Program-made: the position numbers and the translations under genes
Notes under the pieces: model-generated
Database searches by the model: none
What the model saw: the letters and a program-made list of their open reading frames with translations, nothing else
Told to the model about the DNA's origin: nothing
Shown: in pieces, positions 60,950-64,000 of the stretch
How positions within the stretch are numbered: position 1 is the first letter of the stretch
Layout: every line of letters starts with the position of its first letter
Assembly: GCA_019095985.1 (NCBI GenBank)
Contig: CM032663.1
Coordinates: forward strand, 22,176,984 to 22,240,983
DNA length: 64,000 bases
From: Streblospio benedicti
Taxonomy: Eukaryota; Annelida; Polychaeta; Spionida; Spionidae
Reading direction: 5' to 3'

Positions 60950-61798
60950 CATATAGTATATAATATTTAATCTATTTAACTGGATTATGTACCACGAAAA
61001 ACAGACGTTTCATATGGCATTTGCCATATTTCTTCAATGTTGTGACATATGACATAATATACTGTATTATGACGTAAACCCCAAGATGGGCGGGGTTACT
61101 AGGGTGCTGCTCTGCCAGGGCTGGGTCCCACGCCAGAGAGTTCCACTCCTCTAAGTCCCCCTTTTCTGTTTAGAAAAGTTGATGGAGTCTCTCATAGATT
61201 GCCTCTCTTACGCCCTGCTCAAACTACCAACGTTCTCTGTCCAGGATGTCTGTTGTTTCCATGCTGAAAGAATATCCTTGGTGTTGCTGAATATGATGGT
61301 ACCCACTATCGCTGGCTCTCTGGTGTTGTTTAAACCTTTCTTTAAATGGTTGGCTAGTTTCTCCAATATAGGTGTTATATTGGGGGTCCTCACAATTCAG
61401 TCTATATACAATGTTGGATCTTATTTCTTTCTTGATTTTGTCCTTAGGGTGTACTAGTTTCTGCCTCAAGGTAGTGTAGGGTTTGAAACTGGTGGAGATG
61501 TTGTGAGTCTGAAAAAGTCTTCTTTAGTTTTTTTCAGAAATGCCACTGATGTAAGGTATAGTGACATTGATGGTCTTCTTTCTATCTACTGAACTGGTGT
61601 TCCTGCTCTTTTTTGAATCCCCTGTTGGTTTAAGGGCCTTATTGAAACACCACTTTTGATAACCACACTTGGTTAAAGGCCATGGAGATGTTGGTGTTCA
61701 GCTGTGATCTTTTTCTTCTGAAGTAACGATGGTTAACGTAACGCCTGTTTTTCATGATACATAATCCAGTTGAATAGATTAAATATTATATAGTATAT
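60950..61798 (-). mobile_element. Penelope-like GIY-YIG fragment (block copy B)
   Basis: Counterpart of 51160-52003, with the same inverted repeats at its edges and the same GIY-YIG region (about 61393-61208). The open frame is more interrupted here than in copy A. Confidence 0.8.
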
Positions 61799-62689
61799 AT
61801 TAACCTGGATGTCTAATCTTCACATTATTAAACTAGAATGCTATGAATAAAATACTTGTCTTTTTAATGTGAGAGAAAGCTCCTTATGTTCCTGCACTTT
61901 CTTTGGACAGGGGCAGAGTGTAGGGGAATATAAACTTAAGTCATCATTTATGTATATCAACAGTGAATATATAAAAGATCGTTAAAAATTGCTGGGTTAC
62001 CATTCCAAATATTTTTAGCTATTGCATGTGCAAAAAGATTCAATTTCCCTGATACACACACTTTTTTGTCATAGTCAATATCGTATAGAAACAAACACAG
62101 ATAGAATATCTAGCCTACTTCAATCGTTTTATCAGACAAAATTCATGTCATATCATATACATCTGTTGTACAAAACCAAATCACTGATATGGTTAATCAA
62201 TGCCTGTTTTATTGTGCAATGCGCACCTTCGATTCTTTTCCAATATGGTTTTAACCCTTAAGTTGTTTGAATCCGAAAATCAAGTTACTAATGCAGTATG
62301 AAATCAAGCCCAAAATAAGGTAAGATTTATCTAACGTAGAAAATTTGAGCTCAGTTTAGGCTTTATTCTAGACTGCAATTATGCCACTGCAGTTGTAGGC
62401 ATTAGTGAATAACCCAGCAGTATGAAGTTAAATTGGGTCCTACTAGAAGGTCATTTCTCAAAAAAAAGAACATTCTAATAGGGCACTAGTATTTGGCAGC
62501 ACAAAATGTATGTCCCGTGACATATGACGAATTTGTAATACAAATGTAAAATGAAGGAAACAGTAATACAAATGCAAAAGAAAAGAGGCTCCATTATAGC
62601 GATAAGATGCTTTGTATATTCTTGAATGTGTTCATTGTGTTGGTATGAAATATATTAGTTCATCTTTCTTTACTCACAACACTAAAAAA

Positions 62690-64000
62690 ATTTAAATACA
62701 TTAACAGTTTCGCCAAACAACTGTTGGCATCCTCAGAATGTTCTTCCCGCGCAATGTCACAAGTCAAATATTCTGATCCTGAACGAGGATGGAATCATAA
62801 ACTGTTCCAGGGCCCTCGCAGATCTGTTAGGACCGATGGTTGGTCTTACTGAATGCCATGTTAAGAACTCGAAAGATTTGGCTGAAAAAATGAGTGAGAT
62901 CATGATAGAAGAAGATGAAATTTTTGCATCACATGACGTGGTTTCCTTGTTTACAAACACCCCTATTGAAAAAGCTCTCCAGATAATAAGGGACCGCTTA
63001 AACAATGACAGAACTCTAAAGAAACGTACGTTATTAAATCCAAATGACATCATGGGACCTTTTGTGAATTCATACTCACAACAACGTATTTTCAGTTTAG
63101 AGGATCAATCTACCAACAGAAGTTTGGCAGCTATGGGGAGTCCAGTGTCACCAATAGTAGCAAACCTGTACATGGAATGGTTAGAGACCAAAGCAACAGC
63201 CACAGCCCCAGTGACTTGTAAAAACCACAACTATGGAAGCGGTATGTGGATGATGTGTTAGAGAAGATAAAGAGAGGAGATACCCAGAACCTCACAGACC
63301 ATCTCAACACAGTGGATGAGACTGGTAGCATCAAGTTTACGCCATGAAGAAGAAAAAAGAGATGGATGCATTCCATTTCTAGACACACTGATTGTGCGTA
63401 AACCAGACAAGAGTGTGAAATTACTTGTTTACAGAAAGAAGACACACTGACCAGTACCTACACTCTCCTCCCACCACCCTTTGCAACACAAGCTAGGTGT
63501 TATAATGACACTTTTAGATAGAGGGAATGACATAGTGACAGAAGAAGTTGACAGGCAGAAAGAGGAACAACATAGTTGAAGCTTTGACAAGATGTGGCTA
63601 TCCTGAATGGTCGCTCCGACGAGTGAAACAATTGTGATAGAAACCAAACTTGAAAGGAAGCAGTGAAAAGAACAAGAAAAGAAAAAGAAGCTGAAAGATC
63701 AAAAGGCCAGGTTATCCTACCATATGTGAAAGGTGTTACAGAAGGGATCTCCAGAATCTGAACAAACACTTAGTAGCTACGGCGGTGAAGCCAATGCAGA
63801 CTATCAGGAACATCCTAGTACACCCGAAAAACAAAGTAGATAAGATGGACAAATGTGAAATTGTGTACAAGATTCCATGCAAATCATGTGATAAAGTGTA
63901 CGTTGGGGGAAACGGGCAGAAAGTTTGGTACCAGACTGAAGGAACATCAGAAGGACGTGGAAGCAAACCAGAAGGGAGCATACACCAGATCCACAAAGAA
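62690..64000 (+). mobile_element. Penelope-like element, RT to GIY-YIG, runs off the window
   Basis: Parts in order on the plus strand: an N-terminal RT block (LGPMVGLTECHVKNSKDLAE, about 62824-62883), RT core with HDVVSLFTNTPIEKAL (about 62930-62980), GSPVSPIVANLYMEWLE (about 63136-63186), the YVDD-type catalytic region (about 63240-63255), a thumb/linker region with FLDTLIVRKPDKSVKLLVY (about 63378-63430), and the start of a GIY-YIG domain (IVYKIPCKSCDKVYVG, about 63860-63908). The order is that of Penelope-like retroelements. The frame is broken several times, so this copy is inactive. It starts just right of block copy B and continues past the window edge. Confidence 0.85.

Larger units (their letters stand above)
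57008..62608. repeat. 5.6-kb duplicated block, copy B
   Basis: Counterpart of 47208-52815. The left flank here is the TTGACC repeat region; the right flank is a Penelope-like reverse transcriptase. Single-base indels, many in homopolymers, are the main difference between copies. Confidence 0.9.

Overview
The window reads as AT-rich nuclear DNA of an invertebrate animal. It has spliced genes with GT-AG introns, long CA/GT microsatellites, many short inverted-repeat transposons (MITEs), a LINE and Penelope-like retroelement pieces, and two 100-N assembly gaps. An actin intron at canonical codon 121/122, a position used by sea urchin and vertebrate actins, fits an invertebrate deuterostome, but this is only a lean. 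There is no bacterial-type gene organisation and no CRISPR array.

Only three host genes are well supported, all in the middle third. (1) On the minus strand, 28741 to 20943, is a six-exon gene for a DRAM-family six-pass membrane protein (292 aa as reconstructed here). Its introns hold an opposite-strand LINE, a probable hAT-like element full of a 31-bp minisatellite, a MITE and a 21-bp repeat array. (2) On the minus strand, 34197 to 32547, is a two-exon divergent actin (379 aa). A TATA box and two perfect CArG boxes lie upstream. (3) On the plus strand, 36088 to 40494, is one very long exon for a DEG/ENaC-type sodium channel. Its ectodomain carries PAN-like, MAM, LDLa, MAM and MAM-like modules plus a long helical insert before the second membrane segment. 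It has one in-frame TGA and one +1 frame change, and its first exon was not found. Actin and the channel are divergently transcribed.

The left part (1-20.9 kb) has no convincing gene. It holds a CTG repeat, microsatellites, MITEs, and a block (2676-6972) repeated after a 100-N gap (7073-9883). The two copies differ by many small indels and one large replacement, which is what two unmerged alleles would look like. The right part (40.5-64 kb) is repeat-rich. A 5.6-kb block (47208-52815) recurs at 57008-62608 on the other side of a second 100-N gap, each copy carrying the same MITEs and a Penelope-like GIY-YIG fragment between 58-bp inverted repeats. The window ends inside a broken Penelope-like reverse transcriptase.

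The best candidate for something undescribed is the mosaic adhesion/ion-channel protein. Secondary points are the inverted-repeat Penelope derivative, the element family whose terminal hairpin changes sequence but keeps pairing, and a 24-bp perfect hairpin downstream of the channel gene. All homology calls come from recognising motifs by eye; no search was run.
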